Origin: Actinocatenispora sera
GTDB taxonomy: Bacteria > Actinomycetota > Actinomycetes > Mycobacteriales > Micromonosporaceae
Length of the DNA: 64,000 bases
Assembly: GCF_018324685.1 (NCBI RefSeq)
Contig: NZ_AP023354.1
Span: 5,828,001 to 5,892,000, forward strand
Reading direction: 5' to 3'
Positions 37,618 to 48,738 of this stretch are shown piece after piece (the stretch's first letter is position 1; every line of letters begins with the position of its first letter). Both the position numbers and the translations under genes were made by a program. The notes under the pieces were generated by a model. It searched no databases and had not been told where the DNA came from. It saw nothing but the letters and a program-made list of their open reading frames with translations.

Positions 37618-37707
37618 GCGGCACCTCCGCATCGAGGTTGCAGCGAGGCGAGCAACGGCGCAGGTCGGGGTGGGGTCATCGTCATGGTCCGGATCGTATG
37701 CACCCGG

Positions 37708-38865
37708 TCAGCGATCGTCGCCCCCCGGGTCCTCGCCGCGACGGGCGTCGCCGGAAACCCAGGCCCGCAGCTTGTCCGCGCCCGCCTTGGCCCACTCCCC
37801 GGCGACGTTGGCCCCGTCGCCGAACCGGCGCAGCAGGCCGGCCAGCGGGTCCTGGGACCGCGCGAACGCGTCCTGGTAGGACTTGGCGGCCGCCTTGACC
37901 TCCTCGCTGACCGAGGCGTCCGCGTCGTCCTCGCGCAGCGGGTAGTCACCGGACAGCACCCGCCGGTACTCGCCGGTCTCCACCCAGCGGCGCAGCTCGG
38001 CGGCCCGCGCCACCGGCATCGGGTGCGTCGACGCCTCCAGCAGCATCAGCTTGACCAGGCTGTCTCGCAGGTCGCCGTTGGCCCGGTCGTACTCGTTGGC
38101 CTGGGCCAGGAACGCCGCGGTGTCGATGTCGGACAGGTCGCCACCGCCGGCGAACTTCATGTGCACCCGCAGCGCGGCGGCCGGGTCCTGACCGGCGAGC
38201 AGTCCCGCCCGGTCGGACGACAGCTCGGCCTTGCGGTACCACTCCATCAGCGCCGCGACGATGCCGCGCAGGGCCAGCGCGCCGAGCGGGATCCAGTTCA
38301 GTCCGCGCATCAGCTCCAGCAGCCAGACCAGCAGCGTGTGGTAGACGGCGTGGCCGGAGCGGATGTGGCCGAGCTCGTGGCCGAGCACGAAGCGCAGCTC
38401 GTCGTCGTCCATCATCTGCACGGTGGCGCTGTTGACGACGATGAACGGCTTGTCCATGCCGAAGGCGCCCGCGTTGGCGAACGGCGTCTGGGAGATGTAG
38501 AGCTCCGGCAGGTCGGCCGGTTCACCAGCGTCGAGCGCCGCCGCCGCCTCGAGGTAGAGGGCGTGCACGCGGGAGTATTGCCAGCCGTTGGCCCGGATCG
38601 ACGAGCCCAGGTACTTCATCCGGAAGTAGCGCTCGTTGAACAGGCCGAAGAACTTGCGCAGGATCTCGTCGAACCCGCGCAGCTCACGCAGCGCCACCAG
38701 GGCGCCACGGTCGGCGGGGTGTTCCCAGGCCCGCGAACTGATCCCGGTGAGGGTGACCCGACGGCGCGCGGGCTGTCGGGCGCCGGCGTCCCCTCGGTCC
38801 GGGCCGCCACCCGCACCATCCTGGCCGCTGCCCCCGCGCGGTCCGTTGCCGGTCGAGTCGGTCAT
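37708..38865 (-). CDS. M48-family membrane metallopeptidase
   Basis: The protein is 385 residues. A Gly/Asp-rich N-terminus (about 1-35) precedes the M48 domain. The zinc motif is HELGH at 163-167, followed by hydrophobic WLLELMRGLNWIPLGALAL and the third ligand region RKAELSSDRAGLL. Relatives of HtpX degrade damaged membrane proteins. The ATG at 38865 has GGGAGGG upstream. The C-terminal 100 residues are charged and outside the peptidase fold. Confidence 0.87.
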   Translation of the reverse strand: MTDSTGNGPRGGSGQDGAGGGPDRGDAGARQPARRRVTLTGISSRAWEHPADRGALVALRELRGFDEILRKFFGLFNERYFRMKYLGSSIRANGWQYSRVHALYLEAAAALDAGEPADLPELYISQTPFANAGAFGMDKPFIVVNSATVQMMDDDELRFVLGHELGHIRSGHAVYHTLLVWLLELMRGLNWIPLGALALRGIVAALMEWYRKAELSSDRAGLLAGQDPAAALRVHMKFAGGGDLSDIDTAAFLAQANEYDRANGDLRDSLVKLMLLEASTHPMPVARAAELRRWVETGEYRRVLSGDYPLREDDADASVSEEVKAAAKSYQDAFARSQDPLAGLLRRFGDGANVAGEWAKAGADKLRAWVSGDARRGEDPGGDDR

Positions 38866-38950
38866 CGTGCCCTCCCGCGATTGTCTGTGTGCAGTCAAAG
38901 CTAGGCCGTCCCGGCCACCGTCGGCTGCCTTCCCCACCCGCAAGATGCCC

Positions 38951-41658
<2,708 letters not shown>

Positions 41659-41662
<4 letters not shown>

Positions 41663-42921
41663 CGGGACCGCCCGCGCCGGGCGGCGAGCCGCCCCGCCAA
41701 CCGCAGACCGGCGCGGCGCAGCAGCGCCCGTCGGGCCGGGGCGGTGAACAGGTGCCCGGCGGTGAGTGCGACGGTGGCTGCGCCGACCACCGCGGACAGC
41801 CGGGCGGCGCGGACGATGTCGACCGGCTCGGCTCGTCGGCCGGTGCCGAGTTGCGGCCGTTGCTCGACCCGGCCGGCGTACACGTTGCGGCCGCCCAGCC
41901 GTACGCCGAGGGCACCGGCCGCGGCCGCCTCGACCTGCCCGCCGTTGGGGCTCGGGTGCCGGTGCCCGTCGCGCAGCCAGGTGCGCAGCGTGGCCCGCCG
42001 GCTGCCGCCGACCGTCGGCGCCGCCGCGACGGTCAGCGCCGCGGACAGCCGGGCCGGCGCCAGGTTGGCCAGGTCGTCGAGGCGGGCCGCGACCGTGCCG
42101 AACGTGCCGTACCGCGCGGACCGGTGCCCGACCATGGCGTCGAGGGTGTTGATCGCGCGGTAGCCGATCAGGCCGGGCAGCCCGGCCAGGGCGCCCCAGC
42201 ACAGCGGCGCGACCACCGCGTCCGAGGTGTTCTCCGCGAGCGATTCGACCGTGGCCCGAGCCAGCCCGGAGGTGTCCAATGTGGACGGATCGCGACCGCA
42301 CAGCCGGGGCAGCCGGCCCCGCGCGGCAGCCAGGTCGCCGGCGATGAGGGCGGCGGCCAGGCCGTTCGCCTCACGGCGTAGCGAGGTGCCGCCGAGCACC
42401 AGCCAGGTGCCACCGGCGATCGCCACCGCCCGGGCGAGCGGTCGGCGCCGGGTGACGAGGTCGACGCCCAGCGCTGCCACCACCGGAACGCCGACCGCGA
42501 CCGCGGCGAAGCGTAGCCCGGCCGCCCGGGACGGCCGGTAGCTGCGCCGCTCCCACCGCTGGACCAGCGACCCGAAGCCCGCGACCGGATGCAGCCGGCG
42601 TGGATCGCCGAAGACGAGGTCGAGGCCGGCCCCGGCGAGCAGGCCCGCACCGTTCGCCGCCGCCAGCCGCCACGCGGCACCGTCGCCAAGCCGTCCCGGC
42701 CGGCCTGCGAGCAGCGACAGGGACCGCTCGGCGAGTGCGCGGACCGGATCGGCCGGCAGGCCCGACCTGAGCGCGGGGCGGGCGAGGAGCGCGACACCCT
42801 GCCGTACCGCGGGCAGCCAGGTCTCGACCGTGGCGGTCAGGTCACCGCGGCGCGCCGGCGCGATCGCCCGGCCGTCCAGCAACGCGACCGCAAGTCGGAC
42901 GATCTCATCGCCCCGAACCAT
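41659..42921 (-). CDS. cbiB: Adenosylcobinamide-phosphate synthase CbiB/CobD with N-terminal extension
   Basis: The 420-residue membrane enzyme attaches aminopropanol (phosphate) to the corrin ring. Family motifs: [17 protein letters not shown], then [25 protein letters not shown] with [18 protein letters not shown], and [21 protein letters not shown]. About 88 extra residues precede the usual start and match nothing I recognise. The start at 42921 is supported by a perfect GGAGG six bases before the ATG, so the extension is probably translated. It is the first gene of a cbiB-cobQ pair. Confidence 0.88.
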
Positions 42922-43017
42922 GGCATTCCTCCCCGAAACGCTGCGGCCCCACCCGGTCCGGCCGCTCGTCACCGGCAGCCTATGTGCCGACCGGTTGTTG
43001 CTCGACGGCCGTGTCGA

Positions 43018-43473
43018 TCACGCCGCCTCCGACTGCGGCACGGCCGGCTCCGGGTCCGCGCCGCCGAGCGCGAGCACCGTGGCCGGCGCGCCGGGCTCGG
43101 CCTGCGGCGAGGGGCGCCGCTGGAACGTCGCGGTGCCGCGGCTGAGGTCGGGACCGACGGTGGTCGCCTCGACCTCGTACGACCAGCGCCGGGTGCCGTC
43201 GGACGCCTCGTAGGAACGGCTGTAGAGGTTCCCGGAGACCAGCACCGGATCGCCGCGGTGCAGCGAGGCGGCGACGTTCTCGCCGAGCCGGCGCCAGCAG
43301 CTGACCCGCAGGTGCAGCGAGTTGGCGTCGACCCACCCGCCCTTCTCTCTGTTGAAGGTGCGGGCGGTGGTCGCGATGCTGAAGTTGGCGACCGGCACCT
43401 CGTTGGTGCGGGTGTGCGTCAGCCGAACCTCGCTGATGACCGTGCCGACCAGGGTGAGCTTGGTTTCGAACAT
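43018..43473 (-). CDS. Single-stranded DNA-binding protein paralogue (SsbB type)
   Basis: The 151-residue protein has an OB-fold: LTLVGTVISEVRLTHTRTNEVPVANFSIAT, then LHLRVSCWRRLGENVAASLHRGDPVLVSGNL. The acidic DDDIPF-like tail of the main SSB is absent; the end is PQSEAA. In actinomycetes such second SSBs work in sporulation or natural DNA uptake rather than replication. It lies alone, divergent from the LacI gene. Confidence 0.87.
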   Translation of the reverse strand: MFETKLTLVGTVISEVRLTHTRTNEVPVANFSIATTARTFNREKGGWVDANSLHLRVSCWRRLGENVAASLHRGDPVLVSGNLYSRSYEASDGTRRWSYEVEATTVGPDLSRGTATFQRRPSPQAEPGAPATVLALGGADPEPAVPQSEAA

Positions 43474-43690
43474 GCTGGCTCCCGTGACAGGCGACCGGAC
43501 CATCGGACCGGCCGCGGCTGATGACCGCTCGCCGCCACGGTGCCGCGCCGCTCCCGCCGCCGTCCGACCCGCGGGCGGATCTGTGGACAACCGCGGGGGC
43601 TGTGGACCACCTCGACGCTGCGGGGAGTTTCGTGCTACCGCCGGTGCCTCGGTCCGGTACCGTCCGGGGCCGAGACCCGGGAGGCGAGCC

Positions 43691-44716
43691 GTGCACGGTA
43701 CCCACGGCGGCGGCGACGGACCGGTCACGGTGCACGACGTGGCGGTCGCCGCCGGCGTGTCCCGGCAGACCGTGTCGAACGTGGTCAACGCGCCGGAGCG
43801 GGTCAGCCCGGCGACCCGGCAGCGGGTGCAGGCGGTCATCGACGAGCTGGGCTACCAGCCGAACCGGGCCGCCCGCGCGTTGCGCGCGCACGCGTCACGG
43901 CTGATCGGCTACCGGATCCGGCCCAACCGCCCGGACGCGCTCGCCGCGATCCTGGACCGGTTCCTGCATGCGTTCGCCGAGGCCGCCCGCGACCTGGACC
44001 ATCACCTGCTGCTGTTCGCGGCGGCCGAGGCTGACGAGGTCGCCGCCTGCGACCGGCTGCTGCGCAGCGGGGCGGTGGACGGGTTCGTGCTGACCGACCT
44101 GGACTACCGGGACCGGCGGCCGGCGGCGATGGCGGCGCTGGGTGCCCCGTTCGCCTCGTTCGGCCGCACCGGCGACGAGTTCGTCTGGGTCGACGTGGAC
44201 AACGCCGCCGGTACCGAACGGGCCACCGAGCACCTGGTCGCGGCCGGGCACCGGCGCATCGGGTACGTCGGGGTGCCGGCCGGCGACCGGATCGGCGACG
44301 ACCGCGAGTCCGGCTGGCGTACCGCAATGCGCCGGCACGGCCTGGACGAGGGCTTCGCCCGGCACGCGGCGGACAGCATCGAGGCGGGTGCGCAGGCCGG
44401 CGGCGAGCTTTTGGATGCCGCCGATCCGCCCACCGCGATCGTCGCCGCCACCGACGTGTTCGCGGTCGGGGTGTTGCGCGCGGCCGGGCAGCGTGGCCTG
44501 CGGGTCGGCCCGGATCTGGCGGTCTGCGGCTTCGACGACACCCCGACCGCCGACGTGCTCGGCCTGACCAGCGTGCGGCAGCCGGTCGAGGAGGTGGCCC
44601 GGGCGATGATGGCGGTACTGGCACCGCGGCTGCCGGGCGCGCCCGCCGACCTGCCGCGGCCGCCCGCCACCCGGTTGTTCGTCCCGGAGCTGGTGGTGCG
44701 CGGCTCGACCGGCTGA
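43691..44716 (+). CDS. LacI-family transcriptional regulator
   Basis: The 341-residue protein has a helix-turn-helix at about residues 12-60 (TVHDVAVAAGVSRQTVSNVV plus the hinge helix NRAARALRAHAS), followed by a periplasmic-binding-like sugar domain with ATEHLVAAGHRRIGYVG and CGFDDTPTADVLGLTSVRQP. The GTG at 43691 has GGGAGG eight bases upstream. No sugar gene is adjacent. It could act on a distant operon, for example the sugar transporter at 14.3 kb, but nothing in the sequence links them. Confidence 0.9.
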   Translation: MHGTHGGGDGPVTVHDVAVAAGVSRQTVSNVVNAPERVSPATRQRVQAVIDELGYQPNRAARALRAHASRLIGYRIRPNRPDALAAILDRFLHAFAEAARDLDHHLLLFAAAEADEVAACDRLLRSGAVDGFVLTDLDYRDRRPAAMAALGAPFASFGRTGDEFVWVDVDNAAGTERATEHLVAAGHRRIGYVGVPAGDRIGDDRESGWRTAMRRHGLDEGFARHAADSIEAGAQAGGELLDAADPPTAIVAATDVFAVGVLRAAGQRGLRVGPDLAVCGFDDTPTADVLGLTSVRQPVEEVARAMMAVLAPRLPGAPADLPRPPATRLFVPELVVRGSTG

Positions 44717-44832
44717 GCCGGCCGCCGGCGACCGATCGGACCGCCGAGACCGCCCACCGGCACCGGACCCGCCGCCGGCCGCGGCGATCGTCCGGCGCGC
44801 CGGCCCGGCGGCGGCTCAGTCGACGGTGCGGG

Positions 44833-45333
44833 TCACAGCGACTCCCAGCCGCCCTGGCGCCAGACCAGCAGGTGTCGGCTCAGCAGGTTCTCGTGGCCGG
44901 CGAAGAAGACCCGCTCGCAGGCGCGGTGCACCTTCTCCAGGCCGGCCTGCGATTCGCTGCCGGTCACGAACATCACGTCCCGGGCCGGCGCCCCGACGAC
45001 CACCTCGCCCTCGACCTGCTCGGCCAGGCTGGACCAGACGTCGTCGGAGGTCAGCAGCGTCGCCTCGACGCCGTCGAAGGAGAGCGTGAACACCGGCGGC
45101 AGGCCGTGCACCTCGACCCGCTCCAGCTGCCCGGCCAGGTTGCCTGCGGCGGTCCGGCGCAGTTGCCGGTGGCCGAGGTCGAGCTCGGTCAGGTCATCCG
45201 CGGTGACCAGGCGGTCGCCGTACGGCGGCGGGAGGTGGTAACCGACGACGAGATCGGCGTACCACTCCTCCAGCACCGGCGCGTCCGGGCCGGCGGCCGG
45301 GTACGAGTTCGCGACGTCGCGGGACAGGGGCAT
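44833..45333 (-). CDS. Conserved hypothetical protein, possibly DUF1444-like
   Basis: The 166-residue protein contains LVVGYHLPPPYGDRLVTADDL near the start and later VGAPARDVMFVTGSESQAGL with HENLLSRHLLVWR at the end. The late PARDV...GSES...GL pattern recalls DUF1444-type proteins, with low confidence. No membrane or signal segment is seen. The start may be ATG 45333 or GTG 45351; neither has a ribosome site. Confidence 0.6.
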   Translation of the reverse strand: MPLSRDVANSYPAAGPDAPVLEEWYADLVVGYHLPPPYGDRLVTADDLTELDLGHRQLRRTAAGNLAGQLERVEVHGLPPVFTLSFDGVEATLLTSDDVWSSLAEQVEGEVVVGAPARDVMFVTGSESQAGLEKVHRACERVFFAGHENLLSRHLLVWRQGGWESL

Positions 45334-45413
45334 CGGAATGATCGCTGACACACTCGGCTGCACGCAGAAAACGTACTGCCTGCCGCCAAGTGCGCGCTGA
45401 CCCGACCCCGCGC

Positions 45414-45887
45414 TCAGCTGAGTCCGTTGGCCGGCAACACCTTCTGCAACACCTTCTGCAACCAGTGCGTCGCGGACGGGTTCTCGTTGTACCGGGGGAT
45501 CTCCACGTACCCGTGCCGGCGGTAGAGCCGCAGCGCCTCGACCAACGGGGCGGCGGTGTCGAGCCGCATCGTGTGGCAGCCCAGCTCGCGGGCGACGTCC
45601 TCGGCGACCTCGAGCAACCGGCCGCCGAGGCCGGCGCCGCGGCCGGCCGGGCGCACGTACATGCGTTTGAGTTCGGCAATGCCGGGGGCGATGGTGCGCA
45701 CGGCGAGGCAGCCGAGCGGGGTGCCGTCGTCCGTGCAGCACACGATCATGCTGCCGTCGGTCGCCTCGACGTCGGGGTCACCGCCGCCGCCGTCGAAGTC
45801 GGCGAGCCGCGACGCGACCTCGGCCAGGTATTCACGCAACAGTTCGGCCGCAGGTCGGTACGCCTCGGCCCCGCTCAGGATCTTCAT
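45414..45887 (-). CDS. GNAT acetyltransferase
   Basis: The 157-residue protein has a single GNAT domain: ELKRMYVRPAGRGAGLGGRLLE is the acetyl-CoA loop and LDTAAPLVEALRLYRRHGYVEI the C-terminal helix/strand. The substrate is unknown. Only 27 bases separate its ATG from the divergent TetR start, and that gap is wholly a palindrome, so TetR very likely controls this gene. Confidence 0.87.
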   Translation of the reverse strand: MKILSGAEAYRPAAELLREYLAEVASRLADFDGGGGDPDVEATDGSMIVCCTDDGTPLGCLAVRTIAPGIAELKRMYVRPAGRGAGLGGRLLEVAEDVARELGCHTMRLDTAAPLVEALRLYRRHGYVEIPRYNENPSATHWLQKVLQKVLPANGLS

Positions 45888-45913
45888 CGTACGACGTACG
45901 GTACGCTGTACGA
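45887..45913. promoter_or_regulatory. 27-bp palindromic operator between GNAT and TetR genes
   Basis: TCGTAC at 45887-45892 mirrors GTACGA at 45908-45913, and an inner dyad centred at 45900 (CGTAC/GTACG) completes a near-perfect palindrome that fills the space between the two start codons. A TACGCT box (TANNNT) at 45902-45907 ends seven bases before the TetR ATG, the spacing of leaderless actinobacterial promoters. Confidence 0.75.
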
Positions 45914-45914
45914 C

Positions 45915-46538
45915 ATGCCGACGCAACGCCTCACCGCCGAGCAGATCACCACCGCCGCGCTCGACCTGATGGACTCCGACGGCCTCGCCGCGGTGTCCAT
46001 GCGGGGCCTCGCGCAGCGCCTCGGCGTCGGCACCATGACGCTGTACGGGTACTACCGATCCCGGGAGGAACTGCTCGACGCGGTCGTCGACGCGGCCACC
46101 GCCGGCGCGGCAAACCACCGCGATCCCGGCCGTACCGGAAGCGAACCGGTGGACGAGTTGACCGAACTGTTCACCGCGCTGCACCGAACCCTGTCCGAAC
46201 ATCCCGCCCTGTACCGGATCCGGATGTCCCGGCCGTTCCTGAGCCCCGGCGTGCTGCGGCTGTGCGACCGGGCTCTGGGGCAGCTTCGCCGGGCCGGCCT
46301 GGACGACGCTGCGGCGGTCCGCGGGTACCGGACGCTCTACCTGTTCACGCTCGGCTGCGTCACCTACGCGAGCCAGGACGCCGCGGACACCCGCAGCGCG
46401 CTCGGCGCGTTACCGTCGGGTGATTTCCCTCACCTGAGCGCGCTGGCGCCGACAATGGTGGCGACGGCGGGCAGCCCGGACGAGTTCGAGACGGGACTGG
46501 CCACCCTGCTCACCGCGATCCTCGGTACCACCGGCTGA
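45915..46538 (+). CDS. TetR-family regulator (TetR_C type)
   Basis: The 207-residue protein has the classical N-terminus TAEQITTAALDLMDSDGLAA and recognition segment MRGLAQRLGVGTMTLYGYYR. The C-terminal helical ligand domain is tetracycline-repressor-like. There is no ribosome site before the ATG at 45915, consistent with a leaderless mRNA. It probably represses itself and the divergent GNAT gene through the shared palindrome. Confidence 0.87.
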   Translation: MPTQRLTAEQITTAALDLMDSDGLAAVSMRGLAQRLGVGTMTLYGYYRSREELLDAVVDAATAGAANHRDPGRTGSEPVDELTELFTALHRTLSEHPALYRIRMSRPFLSPGVLRLCDRALGQLRRAGLDDAAAVRGYRTLYLFTLGCVTYASQDAADTRSALGALPSGDFPHLSALAPTMVATAGSPDEFETGLATLLTAILGTTG

Positions 46539-46710
46539 AGCGCACCCGGCGGCGCGCACGCCGGCAGGCCCGGCGCGCGGCGGCGGGCCATCCCGTTGCG
46601 GCCCGTTGTCGCCGCGACGGGGCTGGCGTCACGGTTCGCACTCCGCCAAGATGTCCCGGGGGCTGCTCACGGTAGCCTTCAGCCGCGAGCTGATCCCCTC
46701 GGCGAGCGAC

Positions 46711-46783
46711 GCGCCCGTAGCTCAGTGGATAGAGCAGCTGCCTTCTAAGCAGACGGTCGTAGGTTCGAGTCCTACCGGGCGCA
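46711..46783 (+). tRNA. tRNA-Arg (anticodon TCT)
   Basis: The cloverleaf is complete: acceptor GCGCCCG/CGGGCGC, D-arm GCTC-AGTGGATA-GAGC, anticodon loop CTTCTAA with TCT, and T-arm GTAGG-TTCGAGT-CCTAC. The discriminator base is A and CCA is not encoded. One end pair of the anticodon stem looks mismatched (G-A). It would read AGA codons, which are rare in this DNA. No integrase or duplicated 3' end is nearby. Confidence 0.95.
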
Positions 46784-46864
46784 CCCTTCCGCCGGCAGGC
46801 CAGGAAGCTGCCGCCGACTCGACCGCGCACCGGTGCGCCTGTCCGGCCGGATCGGGCCGGGTGG

Positions 46865-47023
46865 TCAGCCGCGATCCGGATCCGCTCGGCGCGCCTGGAG
46901 CCGGGCCTGGGCATCCCGCTGGGCCAGGCGGAGTCGTCGTTCCAGCTCGTCGAGGCGTTGCCGGCGCCGCTCCGGAGACAGGCCGGTCAGCCCGAGCCGC
47001 TCGTCGCGCGCCTCCTGTGACAT
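46865..47023 (-). CDS. Small basic/acidic helical protein, 52 residues
   Basis: The frame MSQEARDERLGLTGLSPERR continues as a charged helix, LDELERRLRLAQRDAQARLQ, likely a short coiled coil. GGAGG sits seven bases before the ATG at 47023. Coding bias and the ribosome site support a real gene. Function unknown. Confidence 0.6.
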   Translation of the reverse strand: MSQEARDERLGLTGLSPERRRQRLDELERRLRLAQRDAQARLQARRADPDRG

Positions 47024-47052
47024 CCGCGCTCCTCCCCTGCCGGGGACGCAGC

Positions 47053-47271
47053 CTACCGGGACTGGGAGCGGAAGCCGAGGATGCCGATGTGCTCCTCGGC
47101 GTAGCGGTCGTCGCCGGTTTCGAACTGGCCGGAGGTGGTGCCGGCCTCGCCCCGGCCGAACCGGGTTTCCCGCCACAGTGCCAGCGCAGCCGGCGCGAGG
47201 TCGGCGTGCCCCGCGTCCTTCTCTTCGATCTCGATGATGTGGCCGGCGGTCTCGATCCGAACCCGGGTCAT
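47053..47271 (-). CDS. Small conserved hypothetical protein, 72 residues
   Basis: The sequence begins MTRVRIETAGHIIEIEEKDA and ends GILGFRSQSR. An alternating strand pattern at the N-terminus and a helix ALALWRETRF suggest a compact fold. GAGGAGG lies close upstream of the ATG at 47271. It is followed after 29 bases by the 52-residue gene, so they may be co-transcribed. I do not recognise the family. Confidence 0.6.
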   Translation of the reverse strand: MTRVRIETAGHIIEIEEKDAGHADLAPAALALWRETRFGRGEAGTTSGQFETGDDRYAEEHIGILGFRSQSR

Positions 47272-47400
47272 CGAATCCTCCTCGCAGCACGCTCGGCCCG
47301 CGATGTCCGCGGCCGCTACCACCATCGCAGCCCGGCACCCGTCGCGCCTCCCCCATGTGGTCGGCACGGCACCGCGGCCGGACCCGGGATCGCCGACCGG

Positions 47401-47446
47401 TTGCGCGGCGCCGCCGGAGGCGCTAACGTACAACCAAATGGTTGTA
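47401..47446 (+). promoter_or_regulatory. Leaderless promoter and palindromic operator of the ArsR gene
   Basis: TTGCGC (47401-47406), a 17-base spacer and TAACGT (47424-47429) form a promoter whose -10 ends eight bases before the ATG at 47438. No ribosome site is present, as expected for a leaderless transcript. A perfect palindrome TACAACCA-AA-TGGTTGTA (47429-47446) covers the start site and start codon, the likely binding site of ArsR itself. Confidence 0.75.
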
Positions 47447-47785
47447 GATGACTGGTCGGACGGCGAGCTGGACCGGGTCTTCCACGCGTTGGCGGACCCG
47501 ACCAGGCGCGACATCCTGGTCCGCACGATGCGGGCCGGCGAATCGGTGTCGTCGCTCGCCGGGCACTACCGGATGAGCTTCGCCGCGGTGCAGAAGCACG
47601 TCGCCGTGCTCGAACGGGCGGGGCTCGTCAACAAACAACGGCACGGGCGGGAGCAGATCGTGCACGGTGATCCGGAGACGCTGCGCCGGGCCACCACGCT
47701 GCTGGAGCGGTACGAGCGACTGTGGACCGACCGCGCCACACGCATCGCCGGCATCCTCGCCGACGAGGAAGGGAACACGACATGA
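47438..47785 (+). CDS. ArsR-family regulator (SdpR-like)
   Basis: The 115-residue winged-helix protein has FHALADPTRRDILVRTMRAG and MSFAAVQKHVAVLERAGLVNKQ. It lacks the cysteine metal-binding boxes of metal sensors, fitting the group found with SRPBCC proteins. The start ATG lies inside a perfect palindrome, indicating autoregulation. The stop overlaps the SRPBCC start by four bases. Confidence 0.9.
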   Translation: MVVDDWSDGELDRVFHALADPTRRDILVRTMRAGESVSSLAGHYRMSFAAVQKHVAVLERAGLVNKQRHGREQIVHGDPETLRRATTLLERYERLWTDRATRIAGILADEEGNTT

Positions 47786-48273
47786 CAGTCCTGGACAGCA
47801 CCACCGACCCGGCCACCCTGACCATGACGTTCGTCGCGGAGTTCGACGCCGCGCCGGAGGCGGTCTGGCAGGTGTGGGAGGACCCGCGCAAGCTGGAGCG
47901 CTGGTGGGGGCCGCCGACCTACCCGGCGACGTTCACCCGGCACGAGTTCGTCGAGGGCGGCGAGTGCCGCTACCACATGACCGGGCCGGAGGGCGACCAA
48001 CACCACGCCTGGTGGCGGATCGAGTCGATCGGCAAACCGCACACGCTGGAGCTCACGGACGGCTTCGCGGGTGACGACGGCGAACCGCTGCCCGGCGACG
48101 AGCCGGTCACCATGCGGGTCACGTTCGAGCCGACCGACGGCGGTACCCGGATGACGACGGTGACGCACTTCGTCAGTACCGAGCAACTGGAGAAGATGCT
48201 CGAGATGGGGATGCAGGAGGGCATGCGGCTGGCGATGGGCCAGATCGACGCCGTACTGGCGTCCGCCGCCTGA
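47782..48273 (+). CDS. SRPBCC (AHSA1-like) ligand-binding protein
   Basis: The 163-residue protein has a START/Bet v1-like fold: EFDAAPEAVWQVWEDPRKLERWWGP at the start and TEQLEKMLEMGMQEGMRLAMGQID at the C-terminal helix. These proteins bind hydrophobic ligands; the natural ligand of this ArsR-linked group is mostly unknown. It is translationally coupled to the ArsR gene, and a terminator-like hairpin follows. Confidence 0.87.
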   Translation: MTVLDSTTDPATLTMTFVAEFDAAPEAVWQVWEDPRKLERWWGPPTYPATFTRHEFVEGGECRYHMTGPEGDQHHAWWRIESIGKPHTLELTDGFAGDDGEPLPGDEPVTMRVTFEPTDGGTRMTTVTHFVSTEQLEKMLEMGMQEGMRLAMGQIDAVLASAA

Positions 48274-48302
48274 ACCGCCGCCGACCGGCGAGCGGCCCGA
48301 CC

Positions 48303-48344
48303 GAGGGGCCGGTGGAGAGGGTTCGGCCCTCCCGCCGGCCCCTC
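48303..48344 (+). terminator. Hairpin terminator after the ArsR/SRPBCC operon
   Basis: GAGGGGCCGG (48303-48312) pairs with CCGGCCCCTC (48335-48344); an inner AGGG/CCCT pair extends the structure. It lies 30 bases after the SRPBCC stop. Confidence 0.75.
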
Positions 48345-48662
48345 CAGGTGATCTTGGGCGAAAGCCCGCCGCGGTACCGGCCGCCGTCGCTACCTTGTGG
48401 CCGGGGGTGGGGCACGAGTTGCGAGCACCGGGGGTGCGCACCGGCGTCGGCGTGGGGTCGATCATCATCGTGATGTCGTTGCCGCGCAAGACACCCCGCC
48501 CGTGACGCCGCCGCTCCGCGTACCCACAGACCACCCGACCGGATCGGCGGCAATCGATGGGTCGGGTTCTCGTTCGGCCCGGTGATCATGGCCGGCGGCA
48601 TGGCACGCTAGCAGGTGGTGATCGCAGGGTCGCGGAAACGGTAGAGTGCATCCCCCGACTGG
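48345..48662. other. Gene-poor stretch with possible degraded coding remnants
   Basis: No intact gene is supported in these 318 bases. Two short hydrophobic readings occur on the plus strand in different frames: VGSIIIVMSLPRK near 48452-48490 and RWVGFSFGPVIMAGGMAR ending at 48611. They could be the broken end of a small membrane protein gene or chance. Confidence 0.4.
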
Positions 48663-48692
48663 TTGGAATGCCGTATACGAGGGTATTAGTAA
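48663..48692 (+). promoter_or_regulatory. Putative promoter of the coiled-coil gene
   Basis: TTGGAA (48663-48668) and TAGTAA (48687-48692) are separated by 18 bases in a comparatively AT-rich patch, 46 bases before the ATG at 48739. The -35 box is identical to that of the SnoaL-like gene promoter at 3654. Confidence 0.5.
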
Positions 48693-48738
48693 CTCATGAT
48701 CGAGTGACGTCGTCGCCGCGGCGGGCTGGAGGCGGGAC

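Noticed and set aside
46711-46783. tRNA-Arg as an integration site for a mobile element
   Set aside because: No integrase, no duplicated tRNA 3' end and no composition break were found nearby.
48397-48601. Short plus and minus ORFs in the gap before the coiled-coil gene
   Set aside because: His/Arg-rich translations, no ribosome sites and no continuous hydrophobic frame; described as a gene-poor stretch instead.
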